This document shows, piece after piece, positions 25,384 to 33,960 of a stretch of DNA of 64,000 nt; position 1 is the stretch's first letter, and every line of letters starts with the position of its first letter. Below the pieces are notes generated by a model. That model searched no databases. It worked only from the letters and a program-made list of their open reading frames with translations, and was not told the DNA's origin. Both the position numbers and the translations under genes were made by a program. The stretch comes from an uncultured Prevotellaceae bacterium. GTDB taxonomy: Bacteria; Bacteroidota; Bacteroidia; Bacteroidales; Bacteroidaceae. Where the stretch lies: contig ONJJ01000019.1 in NCBI GenBank assembly GCA_900318115.1, forward strand, positions 58,863 to 122,862, in the 5' to 3' direction.

Positions 25384-27669
25384 CTAATTTTGTTGTGATT
25401 CGGACTCGGACTCGTCCGTTTCCTCGGGTTTCGTGGCTTCTTCTTCGGCCTTAGTGCCTTCCTGCTCCTTGGCAGCGGCGGGTCGCTCGAACAAACCGTA
25501 GGTGGTTCGGAGCACCCGGAATTCGGTGCGCCGGTTGAGAGAATTGCATATCTCCTGCTGCTTCTCGGTGGGCAGTGCGCGGATGAAGGCCTCGGTCAGC
25601 GTGTCGCCCAGGTGCAGGAAGTCGTGCTGCTCGGCAATGCGCCGCTTGACGATTTTAGGCTTGCTCTCGCCGTAGCCCTTCGGCGTGAGGCGGTCTGCGG
25701 CGATTCCGTGTTCGATGAGGTAGTTGACCACGCTCTCGGCACGTCGCTGGCTGAGGCGTTCGTTGTACTGGTCGTTGCCGCGGTAGTCGCAGTGGGAACT
25801 CAGCTCGATGGTCACGTTGGGATTGTCGTTGAGCAGACCTACGAGGCTGTCGAGGGCCACGGTGCTGCTCTCCGTGAGGGCCGCACTGTCGAATTCATAG
25901 AAGACGTTGCGCACCAGCACGGGAGCCGTGATGCTGGCCAGCGGGAATTGCAGCACATATTCGCGGCTGACGCTGGTGGTGTCCACGGTCAGCTGCTCCA
26001 CATGGTTGAGGTATCCCTTGCAGGTGCCGAGGAAGATGTATTCCACGTTCGGCTGAATGACCGCGGTGAAGGAGCCGTCGCCCCGGACACTGATTTTCTG
26101 GTTCGTGCCGTCGTTGCCAATCATGTACACGAGTCCGGCCGGCAACTCGTAGCCGTCCTTCTCATACACCCACCCCTTGACCGTCTGAAGGACTTCGGGG
26201 CACTCGAACGAGAACAGGTGGTCCCACCCGCGGGCATCGCCGCGGCTGGAGGAGAAGAATCCCCGGTTGTGCGGCCCCTCGAAGGTCATTCCGAAGTCGT
26301 CGCCGGAGGAGTTCATGGGGCTGCCCAGGTTCTTGACCGTCCACCGGTGCGTGGTGCTGTCTTCCGTGGCGACGAAGATGTCCAGACCTCCCATGCCGGG
26401 ATGGCCGTCGCTGGAGAAATACAGCTCGCCATTGGGGCGGAAGGATGGAAACATTTCATCGCCGGGGGTGTTGATGGGAGCCGGCAGGTTCTCCGCTCCT
26501 CCCAGGGTCTTGCCCTCGATGGCGATGCGCCAGATATCCTTGCCGCCGTGGCCGCCCGGCATGTCGCTGACGAAGTACAGCCAGTTGCCGTCGGGCGATG
26601 CTGCGGGATGTGCGAAGCAGGAGAGTGTGTCCTTGGAAATCTTCAGTTCCGTGGGCTTTGACCACGAGGCGTCGCTGCGCTGCGAGGTGTAGATCTGGGC
26701 GTAGCGCGGATAGTCGGGGTCGCTGGTGCAGCGGGTGAGGTACATCGTCTTGCCGTCGGCCGAGAAGCAGCAGACGCCCTCTTCCAGTTCGGAGTTCAGC
26801 TCGCCCTCCACGGCTTCGGGCGCCGACCATTTGCCCTTGTCGTCTTTCTTGGAGAAGAAGATGTCGGCGTACTTGGTGCCCGTGATGCCGCTGAGTTCGT
26901 CGCCGGAGGCCTGGGGGCGCGTGGTGGTCCAGTAGAGCTGGTCCCAGTCGTCGCCGAAGAGGGCAGGGGAGAAGTCTGCCCGGCGAGAGTTCAGCGTAGC
27001 CTCCTTCTTCACGGTGTGCAACGTGGGGCGCAGCTTCATCTGCTGGGCCTGGCGGGCACCGATGATGCCGTTCATGGCCAGGGTGTCGTTCTGCGGCGTG
27101 CAGATCTTCGTGTGGCTGGCGTAGTGCTCCTTGCTCAAGGCGATGAACTGCTCGTAGCTCTTGATGGCGTTCTTGTAGTCGCCGCTCTTGTGCAGGAGGC
27201 GTGCCAGATTCAGTGTGGCGCTGAGGATGGCCGCTTCGTCCAGTGAATCCTGGATGTCCATGAAAGGTGTCTCCATCACGGGTCGTTCGCCCCGGCTGGC
27301 TTCCACGGCCTCGCGGATCTTCTGGCGGTCGGACTTGGATTTCTCCAAGTAGCGGATGCCGTTCTGGTAGGCACCCACGGCCTTGGCCGTGTAGTTGATC
27401 CGCCGGTAGCAGTCTGCCATCTTCAGGGCTCGCTCGCCGCGTTTGCCGCGTTCGCGGGTCTTGGTTTTCGAGTAGGCCGCTTTGTACTCGGCTGCGGCGT
27501 CGTAGTATTCTCCGAGAGCGAAATACTGGTCACCCTTCTTCAGGTTGCTTTCGGCATTGCAGGCGAAAAAGAGGCAGGCGGAGGAGAGCAACGCGAGGAA
27601 TAGGAGTACGTTGCGCAGACGAAAACCGCTGCGCAAACACCTGTCTGTATGGAACCCTTTATTCTTCAC
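25384..27669 (-). CDS. PorE-like lipoprotein: TPR, beta-propeller (PD40), regulatory domain and OmpA domain
   Basis: 761 residues. A hydrophobic N-terminus ending LFFAC gives a lipobox, so it is likely an outer-membrane lipoprotein facing the periplasm. Order: TPR-like repeats (about 40-180), PD40/WD40-like beta-propeller (about 220-480; repeated DGKTMYL, DGNWLYFVSD, NGELYFSSD motifs), a carboxypeptidase-regulatory-like domain (about 490-570), and a C-terminal OmpA peptidoglycan-binding domain (FYEFDSAAL; ELSSHCDYRGND; NERLSQRRAESV), ending in an acidic tail. This architecture matches PorE of the type IX secretion system, though similar proteins occur in species without it. Start codon GTG 27669. 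Confidence 0.82.
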   Translation of the reverse strand: MKNKGFHTDRCLRSGFRLRNVLLFLALLSSACLFFACNAESNLKKGDQYFALGEYYDAAAEYKAAYSKTKTRERGKRGERALKMADCYRRINYTAKAVGAYQNGIRYLEKSKSDRQKIREAVEASRGERPVMETPFMDIQDSLDEAAILSATLNLARLLHKSGDYKNAIKSYEQFIALSKEHYASHTKICTPQNDTLAMNGIIGARQAQQMKLRPTLHTVKKEATLNSRRADFSPALFGDDWDQLYWTTTRPQASGDELSGITGTKYADIFFSKKDDKGKWSAPEAVEGELNSELEEGVCCFSADGKTMYLTRCTSDPDYPRYAQIYTSQRSDASWSKPTELKISKDTLSCFAHPAASPDGNWLYFVSDMPGGHGGKDIWRIAIEGKTLGGAENLPAPINTPGDEMFPSFRPNGELYFSSDGHPGMGGLDIFVATEDSTTHRWTVKNLGSPMNSSGDDFGMTFEGPHNRGFFSSSRGDARGWDHLFSFECPEVLQTVKGWVYEKDGYELPAGLVYMIGNDGTNQKISVRGDGSFTAVIQPNVEYIFLGTCKGYLNHVEQLTVDTTSVSREYVLQFPLASITAPVLVRNVFYEFDSAALTESSTVALDSLVGLLNDNPNVTIELSSHCDYRGNDQYNERLSQRRAESVVNYLIEHGIAADRLTPKGYGESKPKIVKRRIAEQHDFLHLGDTLTEAFIRALPTEKQQEICNSLNRRTEFRVLRTTYGLFERPAAAKEQEGTKAEEEATKPEETDESESESQQN

Positions 27670-27710
27670 GTTTCAATTTTCACTCTATAATAACGCGCGT
27701 ACCTTATTAT

Positions 27711-29597
27711 TTATTGTGTGGCCGTCACGTGGCGGTTGGAACTATCGCTCATGACGGTCATGACGATGTCCGTCACCATCTGTTTCAGTTCCCCGATGAA
27801 GGTGGCCGCATCGTACTCGTGGCGCTCTATCTGTCGGAGTTTCTTTTCCCAGATGCCGGTGAGCTCGGCGCTCTTCAGCAGTTCCTCGTGGATGAGCCCG
27901 ATGAGCTGGATGCCCGTCTGTGTGGGGGCCAGACTCTTGCGCACCCTCTTGATGTAGTTGCGCTTGAACAGCGTCTCGATGATAGCCGCGCGCGTGGAAG
28001 GACGTCCGATGCCGTTTTCTTTCAGTGCATCGCGCAGCTCGTCGTCCTCCACGAGCTTTCCTGCCGTTTCCATGGCTCGTAGCAGGGTAGCTTCCGTGTA
28101 GGGCTTGGGCGGCGTGGTCTGCTTCTCTGCCAGGTTGGGCACGTGCGGCCCGCTCTCGCCTTTCTTGAAGGCAACCGTGAGTCCCTTCCCTTCCCCCGGC
28201 AGGGAGGCGTTTTCATCCTCTTGGGTGCCCTCCCCCTTGGGAGAACTGGAGGGGGCTTTCTCCCAGAGCACGCGCCATGCGGGATCCACGATGCGCTTGC
28301 CCGTAGCCTTGAAGGGCACGAAGTCGTCGAAGGTGCCGGCGCGCAGGCCTTCGCAGCGCACTTCGCCGAGCACCGTGGTCTGCTCGAACTTGCATTCCGG
28401 GTAGAAGGCACCGATGAAGCGGCGGGCAATGAGGTCATAGACGCGTTTCTCCATGTCCGTCAGCGCCACGGAGGTCACGGGGGTGGGCGTCGGGATGATG
28501 GCGTGGTGGTCGGTGACCTTGCTGTTGTCGAAGACCTTCTTGTTCTTCTCCAGCTTCTTTCCGTTGGCCATCAGAGGTTGAATGAAGCCTGCGTAGGGCG
28601 TCATGTTTGCCAGGATCTGCGGACATTTGGGGTACACGTCGTCTGGCAGGAAGGTGGTGTCCACACGCGGATAGGTGGCCACCTTCTTTTCATAAAGACT
28701 CTGGATCAGCTGCAGGGTGAGGTCTGCGGAGTAGCCGAATTTCTTGTTGCACTCCACCTGCAGCGAGGTGAGGTCAAACAGGCGCGGGGCGGCTTCCTTG
28801 CCCGCTTTCTTCTCCACGCTGGTGACCGTGAACGGCAACTCGCGAATGGCATCGAGGGCTTTCTGTCCTTCCTCCTGGCTCTTGAAACCGCGGTCGCCCT
28901 CTTCCATCACGGCGGTGAAGGTCGTGTCGCGATAGACGGTGGTCAGCACCCAGTAGGTTTCGGGCTTGAAGTTGTCGATTTCTGCCTGGCGGTTGACGAT
29001 GAGAGCCAGGGTCGGTGTCTGCACACGTCCGATGCTGAGCACCTGGCGGTTCGTACCATATTTAATGGTGTACAGGCGCGTGGCGTTCATGCCTAATATC
29101 CAGTCGCCAATGGCCCTGCAGAGTCCGGCCTCGTAGAGGCTCTGGTATTCCCGCTGGTCCTTCAGCGTCTGGAATCCCTCGCGGATGGCCTCTTCCGTCA
29201 GCGAACTGATCCACAGACGCTGCACGGGGCACTTGGCTCCCGCCTTCTGCATCACCCATCGCTGGATGAGTTCACCCTCCTGGCCGGCATCGCCGCAGTT
29301 GATGATGCTGTCGGCAGCCTGCATAAGTTTCTCGATGACGGCGAACTGCCGTTCGATGCCCTGGTCTTTCTTCAGCTTGATTCCGAACCGGGGCGGAATC
29401 ATAGGCAACTGCGAGAGGCTCCACGATTTCCACATGGGCGTGTACTCGTGGGGTTCCTTCAGCTCACACAGGTGACCGAACGTCCAGGTCACTTGGTAGC
29501 CATTACCTTCTATATAGCCTCCGCGATCTTGCTTCGCTCCCAAGACGTTTGCGATGTCGCGCGCCACGGAGGGCTTTTCTGCGATACATACTATCAT
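27711..29597 (-). CDS. topB: DNA topoisomerase III (type IA)
   Basis: Relaxes or decatenates DNA via a 5'-phosphotyrosine. 628 residues counted from ATG 29597 (MIVCIAEKPSVARDIA); a longer frame from TTG 29609 lies inside the promoter box and is rejected. Toprim part contains INCGDAGQEGELIQRW; the catalytic Tyr is in VATYPRVDTTFLPDD; RVQTPTLALIV is conserved. An insertion (about residues 445-475, SSSPKGEGTQEDENASLPGEG) derived from two family A elements precedes the C-terminal region (KPYTEATLLRAMETAG; GIGRPSTRAAIIETL). Chromosomal TopB-like proteins are also carried on Bacteroidetes mobile elements, but no such element is seen here. Confidence 0.95.
   Translation of the reverse strand: MIVCIAEKPSVARDIANVLGAKQDRGGYIEGNGYQVTWTFGHLCELKEPHEYTPMWKSWSLSQLPMIPPRFGIKLKKDQGIERQFAVIEKLMQAADSIINCGDAGQEGELIQRWVMQKAGAKCPVQRLWISSLTEEAIREGFQTLKDQREYQSLYEAGLCRAIGDWILGMNATRLYTIKYGTNRQVLSIGRVQTPTLALIVNRQAEIDNFKPETYWVLTTVYRDTTFTAVMEEGDRGFKSQEEGQKALDAIRELPFTVTSVEKKAGKEAAPRLFDLTSLQVECNKKFGYSADLTLQLIQSLYEKKVATYPRVDTTFLPDDVYPKCPQILANMTPYAGFIQPLMANGKKLEKNKKVFDNSKVTDHHAIIPTPTPVTSVALTDMEKRVYDLIARRFIGAFYPECKFEQTTVLGEVRCEGLRAGTFDDFVPFKATGKRIVDPAWRVLWEKAPSSSPKGEGTQEDENASLPGEGKGLTVAFKKGESGPHVPNLAEKQTTPPKPYTEATLLRAMETAGKLVEDDELRDALKENGIGRPSTRAAIIETLFKRNYIKRVRKSLAPTQTGIQLIGLIHEELLKSAELTGIWEKKLRQIERHEYDAATFIGELKQMVTDIVMTVMSDSSNRHVTATQ
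28180..28262 (-). repeat. Two family A elements head-to-tail inside topB
   Basis: Coding strand: CCCCCTCCAGTTCTCCCAAG with GGGGGAGGGCACCCAAGAGG, then GCCTCCCTGCCGGGGGAAGG. Both copies are in the same orientation as other in-gene copies. Confidence 0.65.
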
Positions 29598-29605
29598 AAG
29601 TGGCT

Positions 29606-29614
29606 GCAAAGGTA
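29606..29614 (-). promoter_or_regulatory. topB promoter, nearly leaderless
   Basis: TACCTTTGC on the minus strand ends 8 bases before the topB ATG, leaving almost no 5' untranslated region. Confidence 0.6.
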
Positions 29615-29719
29615 CGCATTTTTTTAGACGAAAGTGCCACTTTAGCCGAAATCCTTACTTAAAAAGCCTCTTTTAGGATGATTTTACCAAATAAATTTGG
29701 CCGCTCGGACAAACTTTAC

Positions 29720-29728
29720 TACTTTTGC
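29720..29728 (+). promoter_or_regulatory. mutA promoter
   Basis: TACTTTTGC box with a TTTG at about -33 spacing (near 29695). The resulting leader is roughly 70 bases, AT-rich. Confidence 0.65.
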
Positions 29729-29805
29729 TCGCTTTTTGGGGCTTTTAGGCTCCATTTCCGCCCGAATCATTCTCAACCTTATATCCTTTTTTATTTTTAA
29801 AATTT

Positions 29806-31674
29806 ATGGCAGATAGTAAAGAAAGACTCTTCGCGGACTTCACCGCCCCGACCCGCCAGGAATGGCGCGACAAGATTGAGGTAGACCTCAAGGGCGCTGA
29901 CTACGAGAAGAAAATGGTCTGGAGAACCAACGAAGGATTCTCCATGCAGCCCTTCTATCGCAAGGAAGACGTGGACCAGCTGGCCACCGTCAACGCCCTG
30001 CCGGGCGAGTTCCCTTACGTCAGAGGCAACAAAAAGGACAACAACCAGTGGTTTGTCCGTCAGAACATTGAAGAGGTCGATGCCAAGGCCGCTAACGCCA
30101 AGGCACTGGACATCCTGAACAAGGGCGTCAACAGCCTCGGATTCCACGTGCCTGCCGACCAGTGCAACAAGGAGTACCTTGCCGCCCTGCTCGATGGCAT
30201 CTGCGCCGACTGCGTGGAACTGAACTTCCGCACTTGTCAGCGTCATTGTGTGGAGCTGGCCGAAGCTCTCGTCGCTTACTTCACCGAGAAAGGCTATGAC
30301 CTCTCAAAGCTCCAGGGCAGCATCAACTTCGACCCCGTCTCGAAGATGCTGAAGAAGGGCAAGGACACCACTCCTGCTCTCGCTTTCGCTCCCGCCCTCA
30401 TCGCAGCTCTCGCCAAGTTGCCGCAGTTCCGTTGCGTCAACGTCAACGCCGACCTCTTGAACAACAGCGGTGCTTACGTCTATCAGGAGCTCGGCTACGC
30501 CCTGGCATGGGCTGGCGAGTATCTCGATGAACTCGTGGAGGCTGGCGTTCCCGCTGAGGAAGCAGCCCGCCGCATCAAGTTCAACTTCGGCATCAGCGGC
30601 GTCTATTTCATGGAGATTGCCAAGTTCCGTGCCGCCCGTATGCTCTGGGCAGAAATCGTCAAGCAGTACACCGACGACAAGGAGGCTGCCAAGATGAACG
30701 TCTGCGCTACCACCAGCACTTACAACCTCACTCTCTTCGACAGCTATGTCAACATGCTGCGCACGCAGACCGAGACGATGTCCGCCGCCATCGCTAATGT
30801 TGACAGCATCGTCGTCACTCCCTTCGATGTCCCCTACGAGCAGCCCACGGAGTTCGCCGAGCGCATCGCTCGCAACCAGCAGCTGCTGCTGAAGGAAGAG
30901 TGCCACTTCGACAAGCTCGTCGATGTCAGCGGCGGCAGCTACTTCGTCGAGGAGCTGACCGTGGCCATCGCCCAGCAGGCTTGGAAGCTCTTCCTCGCTG
31001 TGGAGGAAGAAGGTGGTTTCCTCGCTGCCGTCAAGGCCGGCTCCATCCAGAAAGCCATCAATGACACCGATGCCGCACGCCACGCCAACGTGGGCAAGCG
31101 CAAGGAGTTCCTCCTCGGCACCAACCAGTTCCCCAACTTCACCGAGAAGAGCGAAGGCAAGGAACCCGTGGCACCCTGCTGCGGTCATTGCTGCAGCGCT
31201 GCCGCAGAGGAGCCTGCTTTCGCCGCCCTGAAGACCAGCCGCTTGGCTTCCGACTTCGAGGCACTGCGTCTCACCACCGAGAAAGCCGCCAAGCAGCCCG
31301 TCGCCTTCATGCTGACCATCGGCAACCTGGCCATGCGTCAGGCTCGTGCTCAGTTCAGCTGCAACTTCCTCGCTGCTGCCGGCTACAAAGTCATGGACAA
31401 CCTCGGCTTCCCCACCGTGGAGGAAGGCGTTGAGGCTGCCGTCAAGGCCGGTGCCGACATCGTGGTGCTCTGCTCCAGCGACGACGAGTACGCTGAGTAC
31501 GGCGTGCCCGCCTTCAATGCCCTCAAGGCTGCCGACCCCAAGGCCATCTTCATCATCGCCGGTGCTCCCGCCTGCGCTGAGGACCTCAAGGCTGCCGGTA
31601 TCGAGAACTTCATCCACGTCCGTGTGGACCAGCTCAAGACGCTGAAGGAACTCAATCAGAAACTCGGAATCTAA
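29806..31674 (+). CDS. mutA: Methylmalonyl-CoA mutase small subunit
   Basis: Non-catalytic partner of MutB. 622 residues: MUT-type TIM barrel (about 30-460; FNFGISGVYFMEIAKFRAARMLWAEI; VDVSGGSYFVEEL) and a C-terminal B12-binding-like domain (about 490-620) that lacks the DxHxxG cobalamin motif, as expected for the small subunit. Codon use is strongly biased toward C-ending codons, as in a highly expressed gene. mutB follows 28 bp downstream. Together they interconvert succinyl-CoA and methylmalonyl-CoA on the propionate fermentation route. Confidence 0.96.
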   Translation: MADSKERLFADFTAPTRQEWRDKIEVDLKGADYEKKMVWRTNEGFSMQPFYRKEDVDQLATVNALPGEFPYVRGNKKDNNQWFVRQNIEEVDAKAANAKALDILNKGVNSLGFHVPADQCNKEYLAALLDGICADCVELNFRTCQRHCVELAEALVAYFTEKGYDLSKLQGSINFDPVSKMLKKGKDTTPALAFAPALIAALAKLPQFRCVNVNADLLNNSGAYVYQELGYALAWAGEYLDELVEAGVPAEEAARRIKFNFGISGVYFMEIAKFRAARMLWAEIVKQYTDDKEAAKMNVCATTSTYNLTLFDSYVNMLRTQTETMSAAIANVDSIVVTPFDVPYEQPTEFAERIARNQQLLLKEECHFDKLVDVSGGSYFVEELTVAIAQQAWKLFLAVEEEGGFLAAVKAGSIQKAINDTDAARHANVGKRKEFLLGTNQFPNFTEKSEGKEPVAPCCGHCCSAAAEEPAFAALKTSRLASDFEALRLTTEKAAKQPVAFMLTIGNLAMRQARAQFSCNFLAAAGYKVMDNLGFPTVEEGVEAAVKAGADIVVLCSSDDEYAEYGVPAFNALKAADPKAIFIIAGAPACAEDLKAAGIENFIHVRVDQLKTLKELNQKLGI

Positions 31675-31702
31675 TGTCAAACCTCCCAAATAACCAAAAG
31701 CA

Positions 31703-33868
31703 ATGAAAAAGAATTTCAAAGACATTGATATTTTTGCTGGCATTGAACAGAAGAACGGCCAGCAATGGCAGCGGGAGAATGGCATTACTGCCAACTGGAA
31801 GACTCCTGAGCAGATTGATATCCAGCCCGTCTATACGAAGGAAGACCTCGAAGGCATGGAACACCTCGACTTCGCAGCCGGTATTCCTCCCTTCCTCCGT
31901 GGCCCGTACTCGATGATGTACCCCTTCCGCCCGTGGACCATCCGTCAGTACGCCGGCTTCTCCACCGCCGAAGAGTCCAACGCCTTCTATCGCCGTAACC
32001 TCGCCAGCGGTCAGAAGGGCCTCTCCGTGGCCTTCGACCTGCCCACGCACCGTGGCTACGACCCTGACAACCCCCGCGTCGTCGGCGATGTCGGTAAGGC
32101 AGGTGTGAGCATCTGCTCGCTCGAGAACATGAAGGTGCTCTTCGACGGCATCCCCTTGAACAAGATGTCCGTTTCCATGACCATGAACGGTGCTGTGCTC
32201 CCCGTGCTCGCCTTCTACATCAACGCAGGTCTGGAGCAGGGCGCCAAGCTCGAGGAGATGGCCGGTACTATCCAGAACGATATCCTCAAGGAGTTCATGG
32301 TGCGCAACACCTACATCTACCCGCCCGCCTTCTCCATGAAGATCATCGCCGACATCTTCGAGTACACCTCCCAGAAGATGCCTAAGTTCAACAGCATCTC
32401 CATCTCCGGCTACCACATGCAGGAAGCCGGTGCCACCGCCGACATCGAGCTGGCTTACACGCTGGCCGACGGTATGGACTACCTCCGCGCTGGTATCAAC
32501 GCCGGCATCGATGTCGATGCCTTCGCACCGCGCCTCTCCTTCTTCTGGGCCATTGGCGTCAACCACTTCATGGAAATCGCCAAGATGCGTGCCGGTCGTC
32601 TGCTTTGGGCCAAGATTGTCAAGAGTTTCGGCGCCAAGAACCCCAAGTCCATGGCTCTGCGCACGCACTCCCAGACATCCGGTTGGTCGCTCACCGAGCA
32701 GGATCCCTTCAACAACGTCGGCCGCACCTGCATCGAGGCCATGGCTGCCGTGCTGGGTCATACCCAGTCCCTGCACACCAACGCCCTCGACGAGGCCATC
32801 GCACTGCCTACGGACTTCAGCGCCCGCATCGCCCGTAACACCCAGATTTACATCCAGAACGAGACGCAGGTCTGCAAGCACATCGATCCGTGGGCCGGTA
32901 GCTACTACGTCGAAAAGCTGACGCAGGAGCTCTACCTCAAGGCTTGGGAGCACATCCAGGAAATCGAGAAGCTCGGCGGTATGGCCAAGGCTATCGAGAC
33001 CGGTCTGCCCAAGATGCGTATCGAAGAGGCAGCAGCCCGCACCCAGGCTCGCATCGACAGCGGTGTTCAGACCATCGTAGGTGTGAACAAGTACCGCCTC
33101 GAGCACGAGGACCCCATCGACATCCTCGAGATTGACAACACCGCCGTCCGCCTCGAGCAGGAAGAGGGTCTGAAGAAGCTCCGTGCAAGCCGCGACAACG
33201 AGCAGGTGAAGCGCGACCTCGCTGCCATCACCGCCTGCGTACAGGAGTTTGCCGATGGCAAGAAGAGCGAGCACAACCTCCTCGACCTCGCCGTCACCGC
33301 CGCCGGCCACCGTGCCACCCTCGGCGAGATTTCCGACGCGTGCGAAGCCGTCGTTGGTCGTTACAAAGCAGTCATCAGAACCATTTCAGGCGTGTATAGT
33401 TCAGAAAGCAAGGCCGATGCAGACTTCGAGGAAGCCTGCCGGCTCACCGAAGAGTTCGCAAAACAGGAGGGCCGTCGTCCTCGTATCATGGTTGCCAAGA
33501 TGGGTCAGGACGGCCACGACCGCGGCGCAAAGGTGGTTGCCACCGGCTATGCCGACTGCGGCTTCGACGTCGATATGGGACCCTTGTTCCAGACGCCCGC
33601 CGAGGCAGCCCGCGAGGCTGTGGAGAACGACGTCAACATCGTCGGCGCCAGCTCCCTCGCTGCAGGCCACAAGACCCTCATCCCGCAGCTCATCGAAGAG
33701 CTGAAGAAGCTCGGCCGCGAGGACATCATGGTCATCGCCGGCGGTGTCATCCCCGCCCAGGACTACGACTTCCTCTACAAGGCTGGCGTGGCTGCCGTCT
33801 TCGGCCCCGGTACCTCCGTGGCCAAGGCTGCCTGCGAGATGATGAAGCTCTTGCTCGGCAAGGAATAA
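31703..33868 (+). CDS. mutB: Methylmalonyl-CoA mutase large (catalytic) subunit
   Basis: Adenosylcobalamin-dependent mutase, 721 residues, full length. The barrel includes [27 protein letters not shown] and [18 protein letters not shown]; the C-terminal cobalamin domain carries [11 protein letters not shown] with the DxHxxG motif (Asp-Gly-His-Asp-Arg-Gly) that supplies the axial His, followed by DMGPLFQTP and GASSLAAGH. Same strong codon bias as mutA. Ends at a clear intrinsic terminator. The downstream epimerase and decarboxylase genes are not adjacent. Confidence 0.98.
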   Translation: MKKNFKDIDIFAGIEQKNGQQWQRENGITANWKTPEQIDIQPVYTKEDLEGMEHLDFAAGIPPFLRGPYSMMYPFRPWTIRQYAGFSTAEESNAFYRRNLASGQKGLSVAFDLPTHRGYDPDNPRVVGDVGKAGVSICSLENMKVLFDGIPLNKMSVSMTMNGAVLPVLAFYINAGLEQGAKLEEMAGTIQNDILKEFMVRNTYIYPPAFSMKIIADIFEYTSQKMPKFNSISISGYHMQEAGATADIELAYTLADGMDYLRAGINAGIDVDAFAPRLSFFWAIGVNHFMEIAKMRAGRLLWAKIVKSFGAKNPKSMALRTHSQTSGWSLTEQDPFNNVGRTCIEAMAAVLGHTQSLHTNALDEAIALPTDFSARIARNTQIYIQNETQVCKHIDPWAGSYYVEKLTQELYLKAWEHIQEIEKLGGMAKAIETGLPKMRIEEAAARTQARIDSGVQTIVGVNKYRLEHEDPIDILEIDNTAVRLEQEEGLKKLRASRDNEQVKRDLAAITACVQEFADGKKSEHNLLDLAVTAAGHRATLGEISDACEAVVGRYKAVIRTISGVYSSESKADADFEEACRLTEEFAKQEGRRPRIMVAKMGQDGHDRGAKVVATGYADCGFDVDMGPLFQTPAEAAREAVENDVNIVGASSLAAGHKTLIPQLIEELKKLGREDIMVIAGGVIPAQDYDFLYKAGVAAVFGPGTSVAKAACEMMKLLLGKE

Positions 33869-33894
33869 TCCACGTACATTTCCTCTAAACATGA

Positions 33895-33931
33895 AGCATC
33901 CCCGCTGATCTCTTTCAGCGGGGATGCTTTT
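33895..33931 (+). terminator. Intrinsic terminator of mutAB
   Basis: Arms AGCATCCCCGCTGA and TCAGCGGGGATGCT with a short loop, followed by TTTT. Perfect 14-bp stem. Confidence 0.92.
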
Positions 33932-33960
33932 TAGGCGGGTTCGATCATATAGTTGAGATA

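Noticed and set aside
27711-29597. topB as a sign of an integrated conjugative element
   Set aside because: No integrase, mobilisation or tra genes are near, and flanking genes are ordinary core genes.
30304-33310. Two very long open frames antisense to mutA and mutB (496 and 552 codons)
   Set aside because: They mirror strongly codon-biased, fully convincing mutase genes; their translations show no domain. Codon bias in highly expressed GC-rich genes produces such frames.
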